Assembly (NCBI GenBank): GCA_037178855.1
Contig: JASJZC010000007.1
Coordinates: forward strand, 3,286,001 to 3,350,000
Direction of reading: 5' to 3'
DNA length: 64,000 bases
Origin: Oscheius sp. JU75
Taxonomy: Eukaryota; Nematoda; Chromadorea; Rhabditida; Rhabditidae
Part shown: one piece after another, positions 23,635 to 35,010 of the stretch
Position numbering within the stretch: position 1 is the stretch's first letter
Layout: every line of letters starts with the position of its first letter
The notes under the pieces: model-generated
What the model was told of the DNA's origin: nothing
Databases searched by the model: none
Seen by the model: only the letters and a program-made list of their open reading frames with translations
Position numbers and translations under genes: made by a program

Positions 23635-24748
23635 ATGGTTCCTGTTACTACTTTTCCCGAGAATCTTCTTCTGTCTGTCATTAATAAGGTACCACTACTT
23701 ATTCAACTTGCAGTATATTTTTCAGATGGATGGCAACTCTTTCACCCGGCTAAGACAGTCTAACAAGAAGTTAAGTGTGTTCATTGAAGCCTCAAGATCT
23801 CGTCTCAAAGTTGGGATATTGGGAAATCACCAGCTTCATTTAACGAATAACGTAAGTAATCTTGACTTTCACTTTAAAGTAGACAAGGTAATTGACATTT
23901 ATCGGCGGAAGAGAATCAAAATGGACTTCTGGGAAACAGATGCCTCAATGAGATCTACTCTGATTGGATTGCGTCCTAAAGTCATTTACTTGGTATCAGT
24001 TTCATCTTATTGTACCTTTTCTTTCAGAGAAAACCGATCGGTCCAAGAGTATTTGAATTCATCCAATACTATAGCCTTCAAAGTTCCTATATTTTCTTCC
24101 ACGATCTTGAGCTTGACATTATTGTTCCCACCTTGATACAACTGACGCCACATGCAATTCGTGTGAGCAATGACAAAGAAGCTTATAATGATACGCTGCT
24201 CAACCTTCCTCAGATTAAGGTATCAGCGCTTGTACTTAACCAAAAAAGACCACAGGATGCAAAACGAGTAAGGTTTGACTTCTTCCTAGGACTTCACCCA
24301 ATCACCCATCCGCTTCTGTTGCAAAATGTTCATGAACTTCATATTGGCTTCACTGCCCCTGCTCCCTTAACTGTTCTCCGCGAACTGATGATAGTTTGTA
24401 TTTTCAAACCTCTTTATACTAATATTTAGAACTTCTGGAACAATCGCACTGTTATTGATATTCTGGACCTGTTCACGTTTATTGGCGAGACACCCGAAAA
24501 TGCCATCAAATTCTTACTTCAAGACATTTTGCATGAGGATTGGGTTCTTTTGACGGACTTTGGTGCAGAAGAGTTGGGTCAGTACTTTCCCTTTTATGCA
24601 GTAAGTAAGATCCTTAACCTAAATTAGAGTATTTTAGAGCTGTGATCAGAATCCTCACTCTGTTGCGGAAATCATGCAAAAAGAGACCCAAACTATTGGT
24701 TTACTAGTTGTCAGCAGAAACAAAATCATGTTCACGGTCAAAAAGTAA
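23635..24748 (+). CDS. F-box protein, nematode type
   Basis: The N-terminus reads VTTFPENLLLSVINK then, after a short intron, MDGNSFTRLRQSNKKLSVFI. This is an F-box with the expected Pro-Glu near its start and the hydrophobic helix. The remaining ~280 residues are leucine-rich helices and strands (LPQIKVSALVLNQKRP; LLLQNVHELHIGF; IDILDLFTFIGETPENAIKFLL), like the substrate-binding C-terminal halves (FBA/FTH/DUF38 types) of the greatly expanded nematode F-box families. Expected to be an SCF ubiquitin-ligase adaptor. These genes evolve fast and usually have no one-to-one orthologue. AATAAA near 24768. Confidence 0.65.
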
Positions 24749-25139
24749 ACCTTTATCTGTGAGCAATGACAATAAACATATAATATTTATTTAATTCGGG
24801 AACCGACTGATTCGGTTGAATATCACAGAGTTCGGGTTGAAGGGACTTGTTAAAGAAATCAGTTGCTTCGCTTGTTCTCTTTCCCCATTTGAGAATGGAT
24901 TGGGCGAAAAGGAACTGCTTCTGTAGAATGAAAGTGAAATACAAGGTTAGGAATGTGGTCATTACATGAGCCCGTTAGTGTATCACAGTGATAATTGGAA
25001 CATCATTAGCAGATCAAATGAGATAGCTTCTTTCGTTTAAAACAAAAGACTCTCCTTGAAAAGGAGTCCCGCCTTGTCGTCTCATGGAGCCGTACTTTGA
25101 ACAATCACAAATCTATAAGAAAACTAAAAGGAGGATGAC
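24749..25139. other. intergenic between convergent genes
   Basis: 3' flanks of the F-box gene (plus) and the two-span protein (minus). A short minus-strand ORF has no support. Confidence 0.5.
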
Positions 25140-26173
25140 TCAACCCACATCAGCTGAAGAGTTTGGCGAATTTGCTGTGGTGGTGCTGGAATGTCGAGAA
25201 GTATGGTGAGAGGCATGAGCTGGACTACCCATTGACATTCGGGTCACACCCTGTATACTCTGAAAAAGTATGAAGTGATGCTTCCCACTCTTTACAGGCA
25301 ACTAAGGGTCAGGTGCTTGTGCATGAGGTGAAATGGAAGAAACCACAAGAAAACACGAAAAATGCACGTAGCTACCTGGGACCTACGTTAATATTATTGA
25401 GGTTGGGATCGTACTGCGAATAGATGAGGCACGATTGGGCATCTTGGTAGAGATCTTGACTTCCTCTTGGCGCTTCTCGGGTATACTGCGCATATCGTGG
25501 CAGAGGGCCGTTAACACAAGGACTGGCATGTCCGTTGCTGACACGGTGACCGGGTATGTAAGGCAATTTGGTTGTACCGTTACATTTGGGCTCATGTTCG
25601 TATTTGTACTGAATACTCTGTCGAAGTGGAATCTCGTTCATTCTGGGCATAGGCGGACCACCTCGACTCATCTAAAGCAATTTCTTGAAAAAACAGCTGA
25701 ACGACCCACATGATCCATGAGCCGAGAGTCAATAGAACCTTCTCTGGCGTGCATCATAGCTGGTCCCCAGTCAATTATAACCTGTGGAAAAGGGTGAGAA
25801 TTTTGAGCATACTGGTTTACCTTTCCACAAAGAACCAATCCGACGACCATGGTTGTAGGACCCGCCAACCACACCTGTAATTTGGTGTGTGCGTAATAGC
25901 TTAATTAAGAAAATTGTGGGTTTTGCGTATCTCTTTCCGGGCCGCGTGCTCTTTTATTAATAGTGCAACCACCAACCTTGCCGATTTGCGAGTCCTTTTG
26001 GAAGATGGCGAAGACTGTGAAGACCAAGCCTGTCGAGATCAGAAAGAAGGAAACACAGCCATAACTGAAAGCTCTGGTTATGTAGAAGTTTAATCAAATT
26101 TGGCCCGTTTAGTGTACTTTCTCTCAGAACATATTGTTCACTGATTTGCGCCGGAGAATAAGCGAAGAAACAT
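25140..26173 (-). CDS. two-span membrane protein with long His/Ser/Tyr-rich tail
   Basis: Six exons (26173-26142, 26064-25977, 25874-25821, 25781-25710, 25671-25387, 25259-25140) join with all phases correct, giving 216 residues. A short N-terminus (MFLRLFSGANH) precedes two spans, YGCVSFFLISTGLVFTVFAIF and LAGPTTMVVGLVLCGKVIIDW. A ~140-residue hydrophilic tail follows, with GPPMPRM, tyrosines (YKYEHE, RYAQYTRE) and a Ser/Thr/His-rich end. Both termini should be cytosolic. The tail looks unstructured and built for protein or kinase contacts. The general plan matches the gene at 52122-53866, which has a PPxY tail. No named family is recognised. An upstream open frame on the plus strand overlaps exon 1. 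Confidence 0.75.
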
Positions 26174-26795
26174 CTTTACTGCTCGAACGTAACGCAATTC
26201 ACGAAGCAACACAATCAGCTACGGAAGTGACGGAGTGCGCAACCCTTGTCAGTGTTCCTCAACTGACTTCAAGGCAGTCGCGATTCAGCCCTTTGCCGGA
26301 AACCAAGCAACAATTCAATCTCTGAGGCAAGCTTCAGGCTTAAACTCCCAGCCACGAAGAATCCTTTCAATAGAAAACGAACATTTGGTTTTAAATGTCA
26401 CGAACACTTGGCGTTTTTTTCCCTCAAAACGGCTAATCCTTGAGTGGGAGAACGTATCAGCTGATTCATGTATGATATCAATTCTCTACTAATGTGAGAC
26501 TCACCTAATTAGGTGTATCTGGTGACGGTGTATATTGGGACAACAACAGCACATGTAGGTTCGCAGCCGAGGCTACCGTTGCATGCAATTCTTCTGAATA
26601 CGGAATAATCACAGAAGATAAGGAAGTTTACCGCTTGCGACGGGTCGTCAGCTTCACAAGTTATGATCTGAAAATCACAGAGTGAGAAAGACTATGGAGC
26701 AGTCGAAAGAATAATTCATAACAAACATTGCGAGATGACAGGCAAGATGGCGTGTTGAAAAGTTGAGGAAATGTGATAGGCTACTCGAAAAAGCA

Positions 26796-27117
26796 TTAGC
26801 TCCAAATGGCTTGAAGAAACTCTAGAACTGATGCGAAAGGCCTGAAAATGGTAACACATCCGAGCAGTCAATGAAAAAGAGAGGTGGTGGTTACCGCTGC
26901 AGGTGAAAACCAACGCCATGTCAAACACAACGGCTATTTGGGACCAAAAACGTAATTTTGTCGTCATAATTAGGCTCGAAAATGTGGAAGCCATAATTAG
27001 GAGGAAACAATAGTAGAGTTTTCGGACGAAAGAGTAGCCCTTGGGGCCAGAAACTGGGGGCAAAGAGCACAGCTTCCGGAGCTGGTCGCTAATGCCAAAT
27101 CGTCGCACTTCCGACAT
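26796..27117 (-). CDS. short two-span membrane protein, 3' end uncertain
   Basis: The first exon (from 27117) is clear: MSEVRRFGISDQLRKLCSLPP, then two hydrophobic segments (YYCFLLIMASTFSSLIM and IAVVFDMALVFTC). A GTAACC donor follows TGCAGCG. The best acceptor in phase gives VLEFLQAIWS and a stop at 26796-26798 (about 85 residues). A nearer acceptor gives an even shorter end. More exons may exist between here and 26174, where cysteine-containing frames occur (LGCEPTCAVVVPIY), but none joins without a stop. It could instead be a 5' part of a longer tetraspan gene. Confidence 0.4.
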
Positions 27118-28974
27118 ACACTATCTAAATAATCGAACACGCTTGAGAAGAACTACGTCTGTTGTTCTGGCGAAGAACAATAGGCACCTTATAAGGATGT
27201 AGAAATGTGCATGAAACTAACTGAGAAATGGTCAGTCAGCAAAGGTAAACGAGTTAGAAGTAAGGCCCAGAGAGTTTAAGTGTGAAGAGCAGATGTGAAG
27301 TAGTCAAAAGACTGCTGAGACGGGAAGGGCGGAGTCTGAGCAATCTGAAACAACAAATTCTTCGTTCACACGAGATTAAACGCTGATTTGGCTACTCAAC
27401 GGCTCCATGTCCAGCTTGCATCTAGAATATAACAAACGTGCATACGCATTGATCATTTATAAATGCCTATGAAAAGTGCGACAAAAACTGCAGCTAATCC
27501 ATGTCAAACTAAAAAATATAACAGGCCAGGTTTGAGCTAAACGTTAGCAGTATTTTCACGGTCTCAACGATTGTGCAGAAGTTTGGGGAAAGAGAGTATC
27601 TGATCCTACTACATACAAACCACTGTCAGTGTTGCTGTGATATACTGAATGAAGTTTCGTACCGTCAAAAACAATTTTTGCAAGCAATTGAAAGCAATCA
27701 AAGCTGTAAAATCAGCACTTGGTGGAGCTGAATGGGCGGACATATTAACGAGTTCAGAGAGCGGGTGGGGTTAGACGAAGAATCTCATAAAGGCTTCAAC
27801 AAATTGCTATGCGACACACTTGGCAACCTTCATTCTCTCGCTCACACCTTTAAGAATTGAACCACCTGACTGAATATCTCAACAACACCCTCGCCAGGTG
27901 ATTTTAACCACAGAATAACTGGAAGAATGTAAGAAAAGTGATGTTGGTGTTATGGTCACATGTGCCTTTCAATCCGAAGGCAGGCCTCAATAGAGTCGCA
28001 TTGGATTGCACAAAAGCAAATAGGTGGTCCCGTTTTGGCAGAGACGGAGATGTGACCTCCGTCGCCGACTAGTAACGAAGTCCTCTTCAAAACATACATT
28101 TAAAATTCACGAATCCGCATGGCGTCATTCCGCGTAACAACTTTGCCGAAAGTTATTCAGAAAAGTTGCGTGAAAGATTGGAAGTGCATGAACAATGATG
28201 AACGAAAAGGGGAGAAGATGTTGAACGACTAACGGTCTCACGCTTATTACGCAGCCACAATGAGCCGTTGCACTGGCAGAAAACTTTGAAATTGTCAAAA
28301 GAGCACTTGGGGCAATGTTCATTAACAAAGCGGGATAATTGCTTTCTTGAAAGGTGCGCAATAACCTCGCTTTATATGTTCGAAGTTAGCACATCAGAAC
28401 GACAAACGGATGCTTCCCATTTAGAATCTGAACAAAACTATGTTGAGTTCATTATAAAAATATTCATTTTTTTCGTAATGTAATCCATGTAGGCAACTTG
28501 GTCTCTTCGGCCAGTTTGCCTTTCTTGATTTTCTTCCCGTTTTGAATCGCTCACCGAGATTGTGCTCTGCTGCTAATATCTACCAGCAATACATATGCAG
28601 TGAGGAAATAGTTGAATAAAAACATATGGTACCATTTCATCGTTTCAAACAAAGCTTGCATCCTAAAAATGTATTAAGAATTTTTCAAAACTACATTAAT
28701 TGTGCTTTGGTGCAGGTTTTCAACTTCAAAATCTTTCATATTTTTAATACCTTGAAGTAAACTTGCTCTATTCGACGCTTGGGCGGCCACAATCGGTCGT
28801 TTTTCCAGCTAAACAGCGCGCACAACCAACAAAACTCACTTCTTAGACATTAAATTCATTACAAACGAAACTGTTATGAATAACTTTTCAATTTCAGTTT
28901 CTGTCTCACACTTACCATGTCTCGCTTTTCCGCTTTTAAATCTTCCACTTTTTTAGGGTTAAATTCTGCCGAGA
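27118..28974. other. 1.8-kb intergenic region
   Basis: No supported exons on either strand; only short chance ORFs. The end (TTCCACTTTTTTAG, to 28956) is a likely trans-splice acceptor for the complex III gene. Confidence 0.45.
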
Positions 28975-30708
28975 ATGCTGAGTCGACATCTCTCCAACAT
29001 TTCGGTAGGTCTTTACATTTACTTGTTACAAATTTTTAACAGAAGAGAGTCGCTTCGACTGCCGCTACTGCTAAGGCTGCCACTGAATCCGTCACAACTC
29101 TGTCCAATGGCTTGACCGTTGCCACAGTTGACCAACACGGTATGACCGAAATATTCATCCAACAGACCCACAAACTTTGCAGGAGCTGCTTCTCAGATCG
29201 TTGTTGCTTTCCGTGCTGGTTCTCGCTTCGAGACCAGCGATAACCTAGGAGTTGTTAATGTTCTCCGCAACAGCATCGGCACCAGCTCTGAGGGATACCC
29301 CGGTTTCCAACTTACATGGAATGCTACCCAGGCTGGAGGAGAGATTGTATGTTTATTGCCATTTCCATTAACCTGCTTTTCAAGTCTGCCACTTCAACTC
29401 GCGACGTTTTCGCTGTTCGTGTTGCTGCTCCACGTGACAGCACCGCCGTTGTCGCTTCTCTGCTCGGAGAACTTTCCAGTCCTAAGTGCGAGCCTTGGGA
29501 TATCCTTGATGTAGGTTTCTCTTTCATATATTCACTTTTTATGCTACAGGTGGTCAAACAGAGCTCCATTGATGCTGCTTACCGTTGCAAGTGGGCTTCC
29601 ACCATCGACAACCTCCATTCGGCTGCCTACCGCAACGGAAGTCTCGCCAACTCCAACTTTGCTTCAGCTCAAGCGCTTGGACAAGGATCTGTTGCCAAAA
29701 ACGCTGCTCAGTACAAGGTATTTCGCAAATTTCGCTTTGAACCTTGATTTTAGGACAAATTCTTCCGCTCTGGCAACGCAGTTGTCTTTGGAGTCAACGT
29801 TGATCACAATACTTTGGTAGAGACGGCCAACAGCGTAGGTGTACAAAGTATTTTGTACAATTGGAGTTCTAGTTCCGCTTCGCTGAGGGAAAACCGTCTG
29901 CTGGAGAACCTAGCAAGTACATCGGGGGAGACATCCGCCACAGTGCTTCTGGACCTTCCACCATCGTTGCTATTGCAGGAGAAGGAGCTTCTCTTTCCAA
30001 CGTCAAGGATGTCGCTATCCAGAATGTCGCAGCTGAGGTATTTTATATTTCAAGCGTGCCGATGTTTCGAAATTGTTCATAGTAATCAATTCTCAAGTAT
30101 CGTCGTTTGCTAGAAAGTATAAAAAATGAAAAAATACTACAAAATCTTACCAACACAACAATTATCCATATTTAATCGGTTGTTGAAAGTCTCGTATAAA
30201 CAAACATTTGCAGATTCTGACCACTCTTGCCACCAAAGCCGGAGCTGCTTCAAATGGAGCTGTAAACGTCTCCTACTCTGATTCAGGACTTTTAGGAGTT
30301 GTTTTCTCTGCTGAAAATGGTCAAATTGGACAGGTAGTTGACGTTTTTCAAATAAAAAACTGGTCGTTAAGGTCACAAAGGCTGTAGCTAACGCTATTAA
30401 GAACGCCAAGACTGACGATGCTGCCGTAAAGGTCGCCCGCCGGATCGCTGCTCTCAAAGTGAGCCTAGGTATTATGAGATTTAAGAGTTCAGGTTCTTAC
30501 TGCTTCTGAAACCTCCGCCAACCTCGCTGTTGACGGTGCTGTTCAAGTTCTCACTACTGGTAACGTCGTCAGCCCGTCTGAATTTGCCGAAATCATCAAC
30601 AGTGTTACGTCCGATGCCGTTAACAAGGCCCTTTCTAAACTCTCTTCCAAGCTGTCATTGTCTGCCCTCGGCTCTATTCGCGAAGTTCCCTATTCAGACG
30701 AACTGTGA
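28975..30708 (+). CDS. ubiquinol-cytochrome c reductase core protein 2
   Basis: The ATG at 28975 is chosen because a TTTTTTAG acceptor lies 18 nt upstream and because it opens a basic mitochondrial presequence (MLSRHLSNISKRVAST). An earlier ATG at 28919 would read into the acceptor. The mature part is an M16-like fold: VTTLSNGLTVATVDQHG, FRAGSRFETSDNLGVVNVLRN, VRVAAPRDSTAVVASLLGEL, ...YRNGSLANSNF, FRFAEGKPSAGEPSKYIGGDIRH and SPSEFAEIINSV. The inverzincin HxxEH metal site is absent, as in core proteins. About 420 residues, ending PYSDEL. It is part of complex III in the inner membrane. C. elegans has three ucr-2 paralogues, so no number is assigned. Confidence 0.88.
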
Positions 30709-30861
30709 ATCTGTTAACTTAATAGATCGTAGTAAAGATTGGCAGTTTTTCCGCGGCTGCATGGTCCCTTCAAACAATCTCGAGATTTTTGATTGGGTGA
30801 CGGTGATCTAAGCAAATAGTGCGACTAGCGAGTCTACCGCTGTCTCGATCTCACAGCTCTC

Positions 30862-33245
30862 ATGCTACAAATTTTGGCCTTTCTAACTCTCTTGGTATTT
30901 CCTAGCACTATTTGCAGCAAAGGAGAATACCAATTATACAAGTAAGGCGTTAACTATTCACATTTATTTAAAAACAGGGACATTCTAAACAATTACTCAA
31001 AACTGGTACGGCCAGTTCGTAATCAAACAGATGCTCTTCGAGTCGAGATGAAAGTTTTCCTCCAGCAGATTATTAATCTCGATGGCAAAAACCAGATAAT
31101 TGAATTGAACGCTTGGTTAAAATTTGTGGGTTTTTCGAGTCCATTTAGAATATTTTGCTACAGATTTGGGTAGATTACCGCTTGTCATGGGATCCAAAAA
31201 AGTACGAGGACATTCAAAGTATTCGTTTTGCTGGTGGTGAAAACCAAATTTGGAGACCTGATGTCTTGCTGTACAACAGGTAAACTTTATTTTAAAATTT
31301 TCCGTAGTTTACAGTGCGAATGAGGATTTTGATTCTACTTTCAAATCCAACGAGGTTGTCTACCATACAGGAGAGGTGAACTGGGTTCCACCAGGAATTT
31401 TCTTGGCTAGTTGCAAAATGGATATTACCTATTTCCCCTTTGATGAACAAACCTGCTATCTAAAGGTATTTATCTTAACTTCGGCCAGCTTTTTTTTGCA
31501 GTTCAGTTCCTGGACTTATCACGGACATGCTCTCGATTTACACATTATTAAAGAAGATGGCGAAGGTAAGAGCTTTTTTAATAAAGGGATGAGCCTATTT
31601 ACGAAGCATCTATGGACTTATCAACCTATACACCAAGTGGTGAGTGGCAACTCTTGAGTACACCTGCTGTCCGCGAAGTCATCATAAATCAATGTTGCCC
31701 AGAGCCATATTCTACCGTGACTTTCTACATTCATCTTCGGTCAGATTTCGTTGTCACTTGTAAAACATGGTCATTTTACAGAAGACGCACCATCTTCTAT
31801 CTTTTCAACGTGGTATTTCCATCTTTACTTGTCAGCGTTATGACGCTGATGGGATTCTGTCTTCCTGCACACGATATGAGCGAAAAGATTGGATATCGTT
31901 AGTTGATTACAGTTAACGGTTATTTCCTTTTTAGAAACAACAATACTTCTCTCTGTATGCTTTTTCATAACAATTGTCAGCGAAATGACACCTCCAACAT
32001 CTGAATCAGTTCCTTTGCTGGGTATGAAGTGATATGTTTAGAACAACTTATAACTTAGGAATGTTTTTCTCAACGTTGACACTAATTGTGAGTATATCTA
32101 CAGCTTTCACTATACTTGTCTTGAACTTTCGCTATCGGCACACAACCAACACAAATATGCCGAAATTAGTGGGTTATCGCACAGGCTTTCATGATCAAAG
32201 TTCCGCAAACTGTTCATCGTATGGATTCCATGGCTGTTATTGATGAAAAGGCCAGGTGTTGCTTATCGTAAACGCAAAATGGACACTTTGGAGCGAGATG
32301 ATGAGTCGTTTATGGAGAACTGCGAAGATGCCGATTACGAGGTAACTGTATTGTTTCGAATGTTCATTTTTGTTTAGTGCTGTCCAACTTCGCCTGACTT
32401 TTATTTTCGCTCACTCGATAGCGCTGATACTTTTCCTGTTTCAACGAAACCGCGGCCTTTACTTAAAAAGATGTACAGGTAATCCGGCACTTCCTTCGAA
32501 AATATGATGACGAAACAGCATTCCGACAGAACATCTTAATTTGGAGCGAAAAGTGGGTGATGGCATCTTGAAACCGACTGCTCGATTGCGGAAGAATAAT
32601 GCTATTCGAGCAAAACGAAATGTCCAACTGGAGAAGTACATTAAAAGATGCATAAGTGATGCAGAAAAGAAAAGTGAGAAACGGACAATATCAATATCAT
32701 TATCATGACCATTCAGAAAGTACTGCTTACTGCGAATATACGATGACAGTGGTAATGTATTACAACTGCATTCACGAGAAGCTAAAGTTCATTCACAAAC
32801 GGCTTGAAAAGCAAGAAATTAACAAAGAAAAACAGGTTTTTTATTTATCAATTTGGCCAAAAATACCGTAAATATTCGATTAGAGAGGGACAACTATTCG
32901 AGTTACCTAAAATGCGCAATTACGTATTCGCGCTTTTTGGACACTAAATTTTTTTTTCGATGGTCTGCAAAGTTGTAGGTGAGATTTACAGTTACTTTGC
33001 AGAACATCGAAAATTTAAAAAATGCTGTCTTATGGCCGAAAACACGAATACGTAACTGCGTATTTTAGGTAACTCGAAAAGTGGCGCATGCGCCTCAAAT
33101 CGAATATTTTCGATAAGATATTCAGGATGAATGGAAGTTTGCTGCCATGGCTCTTGATCGGCTCTGCCTCGTTATTTTCACCTTTTTTATTTTGGCCTGC
33201 ATCGCCGGTTTCATGTCTTCAACTCCTCACTTTGATCTGGGATAA
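30862..33245 (+). CDS. nicotinic acetylcholine receptor alpha-type subunit (copy 1, complete)
   Basis: A signal peptide (MLQILAFLTLLVFPSTICS) is followed by DILNNYSKLVRPVRNQTDALRVEM. IWVDYRLSWDPKKYEDI and IWRPDVLLYN are loops D and A. CKMDITYFPFDEQTC is the 13-residue Cys-loop. The loop C vicinal pair NQCCPEPY marks an alpha subunit. Spans: TM1 RRRTIFYLFNVVFPSLLVSV; TM2 SEKIGYQTTILLSVCFFITIVSE (Glu ring, cation-selective); TM3 MFFSTLTLIVSISTAFTILVL; a loop with a CIHEKLKFIHKRLEKQ amphipathic helix; TM4 DRLCLVIFTFFILACIAGF. All exons needed are present, ending at TAA 33245. The intron after MPKL is only 32 nt. It most resembles the ACR-16-related nematode group, which is uncertain. Exons from 31324 onward lie inside the tandem repeat. 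Confidence 0.85.
32870..33109. mobile_element. fold-back (MITE-like) element in the last receptor intron
   Basis: The arms run inward from AAATATTCGATT at the left and AATCGAATATTT at the right. Pairing continues through TTCGAGTTACCTAAAAT, TTACGTATTCG and TTCGATG-TCTGCAAAGT, leaving a small central loop near 32985-33000. Arms are ~110 bp with scattered mismatches. It carries no ORF, and a target-site duplication is not obvious. It lies inside the intron 32836-33128 of the receptor gene and recurs at 36557-36796 and 40245-40484 with the unit, but not in copy 4. Confidence 0.75.
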
Positions 33246-33263
33246 ACTACCGTATACATCTTT

Positions 33264-34231
33264 TTAAGTAAAGCTTGCGGTTCTGTGGAAACAGGAAAAT
33301 ATCAGCGATTGATCCGGCTCGCAACCGCTTTTAGGATGAATAGTTGTGATTATGGAACCGCTGCTGTATCCACCACAAGCCAGAAACGGGTAGCCATTAA
33401 AGCAAATGTCTAAGGCTTCAAATTCAGGGCAGTACTCGGTCTTGCTAGTTAAAGTTCTCGGAACTCCAAGTTGTTCGTACTTGGTTTCATCGTAGTTTGA
33501 ATTGGATCTTTCTGATAAGAACAGCAAAAACTGACTATTTCTTCCTATCCATATACATATGGTGTTGTGTTAAATATTGGCGCATAAAAAATGCGTTTTT
33601 CTTCGAAAACAGCAAACTTTTTGCACATTAGGTTGCTAGATATGATGAAAAACATCTCGCAAATCTATATTTCCACAGTCAAATCAAGAGATTTACTTGT
33701 AAATTTGCACAGTGGTGGAAACTGTGCGACCGGGAAACAGCTTGTGCGGCGCAAATGACATGTCAAAAACTAATTACGTATAAATCCTAAATGGTGTGTT
33801 TCGAATAGCTTGAACCTAAGTTTCTACATTGTTAGATCAATTATGATGCCTTCGGTATTAAAAGAACGGAAAGATTTTTCTTTGATGGACTGTTTGGGTC
33901 ACTTTTTTAGATTGATTTTGCCAAGGGGGTGAAAGCGGTAACCATTGTTTTCTAGACAAACTGAAAAACTCTATAACATGAGACTGTGTTGGTCGAATAG
34001 TGCATAAAAACTAGTGTTAAACCAGCCTATATACAGGCCTTTAAGATGAACTGTGTGAAACAAGGTCTCCGTATGAGTAAGCGCGCCAATACTTATCGGT
34101 TATCCTGTAGACGGATTTCATTTCCAAGTGGCAAGGTTTTTTTGGACAGACAGACAGGTTGAGGAAAGAACTGACCCGATTCGCCAGTTCCCAGAAGAGC
34201 AATGTCGCCGCCAGTATAATTATAAGAATTA
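33264..34231 (-). pseudogene. antisense coding remnant, possibly serine-protease-like
   Basis: Two coding-looking stretches lie on the minus strand in the receptor 3' flank. The upstream one (34231-34093) reads YTGGDIALLGTGESGQFFPQPVCL, which resembles the catalytic-Asp region of S1 peptidases (DIALL...PVCL). The second (about 33511-33264), behind a TTCTTATCAG acceptor, reads CPEFEALDICFNGYPFLACGGYSSG and ends in a stop. No GDSGGP block and no intact frame linking them were found, so this looks like a decayed or partial gene. It recurs in each unit (36951-37918 and 40639-41606). Assignment to trypsin-like proteins is tentative. Confidence 0.35.
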
Positions 34232-34256
34232 AAATATCGCGAATAACAGTCTAGCT

Positions 34257-34403
34257 ATGTGGTTGTCTATCTTTGCTGCTACGATTTCTATGGTTCATAT
34301 GGCGAGAAGGACAATTGGACAAACCCATCCCGATATTTCAAGGCAAACCATGTTGGCGAGAATGAAGGAGCGCAATAAGAGCATTACTGAGAATCAATCA
34401 TGA
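34257..34403 (+). CDS. 48-codon ORF in the repeat, doubtful
   Basis: Opens MWLSIFAATISMVHMARRT and ends NKSITENQS. The first part could pass as a short signal peptide. No splice context or homology is seen, and it lies opposite a minus-strand remnant. It repeats in copies 2 and 3. It may be chance. Confidence 0.2.
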   Translation: MWLSIFAATISMVHMARRTIGQTHPDISRQTMLARMKERNKSITENQS

Positions 34404-34743
34404 GAGGATGAGCAACAGAGAGATAGAATAACAGAACAAAAAGAGACAAACTCACTTGGCTGATGAGGCAGAAGAGATTTAATTGTGTACTTAAAGAATC
34501 ATGAATTAGGAGGCGGATTTCTTTTATAGTTCCCGGTGTTGCGTCTGTTAAAAAATAAATTTTAGATTTTGAGACACATTTTTCTGCCTCTCTAAGATCT
34601 CAAGAGCGTATCTAAGGAGTCAAAATTGCTCGGCTGTGTATCCTACTTTGCTATGTACGTAAACATCAGTTTACTTCAGGATCGGGATATCAAAAAGAAA
34701 AGAAACTCGATCACCGTATCTCCCACATCTCCCTAGCAGAAAA

Positions 34744-34990
34744 TATCTCTCTACTACTAAAGTGCAATGGTGTCCGTCCGTCTTTCCGTCCGTGCGTCAC
34801 CACGAGAAAAAAGCTGGCAAGTCATGGCATGTCAAGAACTAAGTTGACAAGTCAGCTTTGGGGGAACTTGGAGAAGCGGCGAAGTCGCCTGTTGTAAATG
34901 CTAAGTCAATACTAAGGGGCGGCGAAGCCGTCGTAGGCGGCTGGTTTATAGCTAAAGTTTTCCCCGTAATCAAAGAGTTCGGAAAATAGC
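34744..34990. repeat. low-complexity element resembling a Helitron terminus
   Basis: ATCTCTCTACTACTAAAG starts a segment with GTCCGTCCGTCTTTCCGTCCG and GC-rich inverted runs (GGCGAAGTCGCC; GGCGAAGCCGTCGTAGGCGGC). TCTCTACTAC-type starts and a GC-rich hairpin before a CTRR end are Helitron features. CTAA occurs after the hairpin (34956-34959), but no clear A/T insertion site was established. It ends ~30 bp before the unit boundary and recurs in copies 2 and 3. Confidence 0.35.
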
Positions 34991-35010
34991 CGGAGATGAT
35001 GAAATGTGAG

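Noticed and set aside
26134-26325. Plus-strand ORF with acceptor (LRRRISEETSLLLERNAIHEAT...)
   Set aside because: It overlaps exon 1 of the well-phased minus-strand gene, has no ATG and no upstream exon.
34744-34990. CRISPR-like or satellite array
   Set aside because: Repeats (GTCCGTCC) are tiny and irregular with no spacers; a eukaryotic context makes CRISPR meaningless here.
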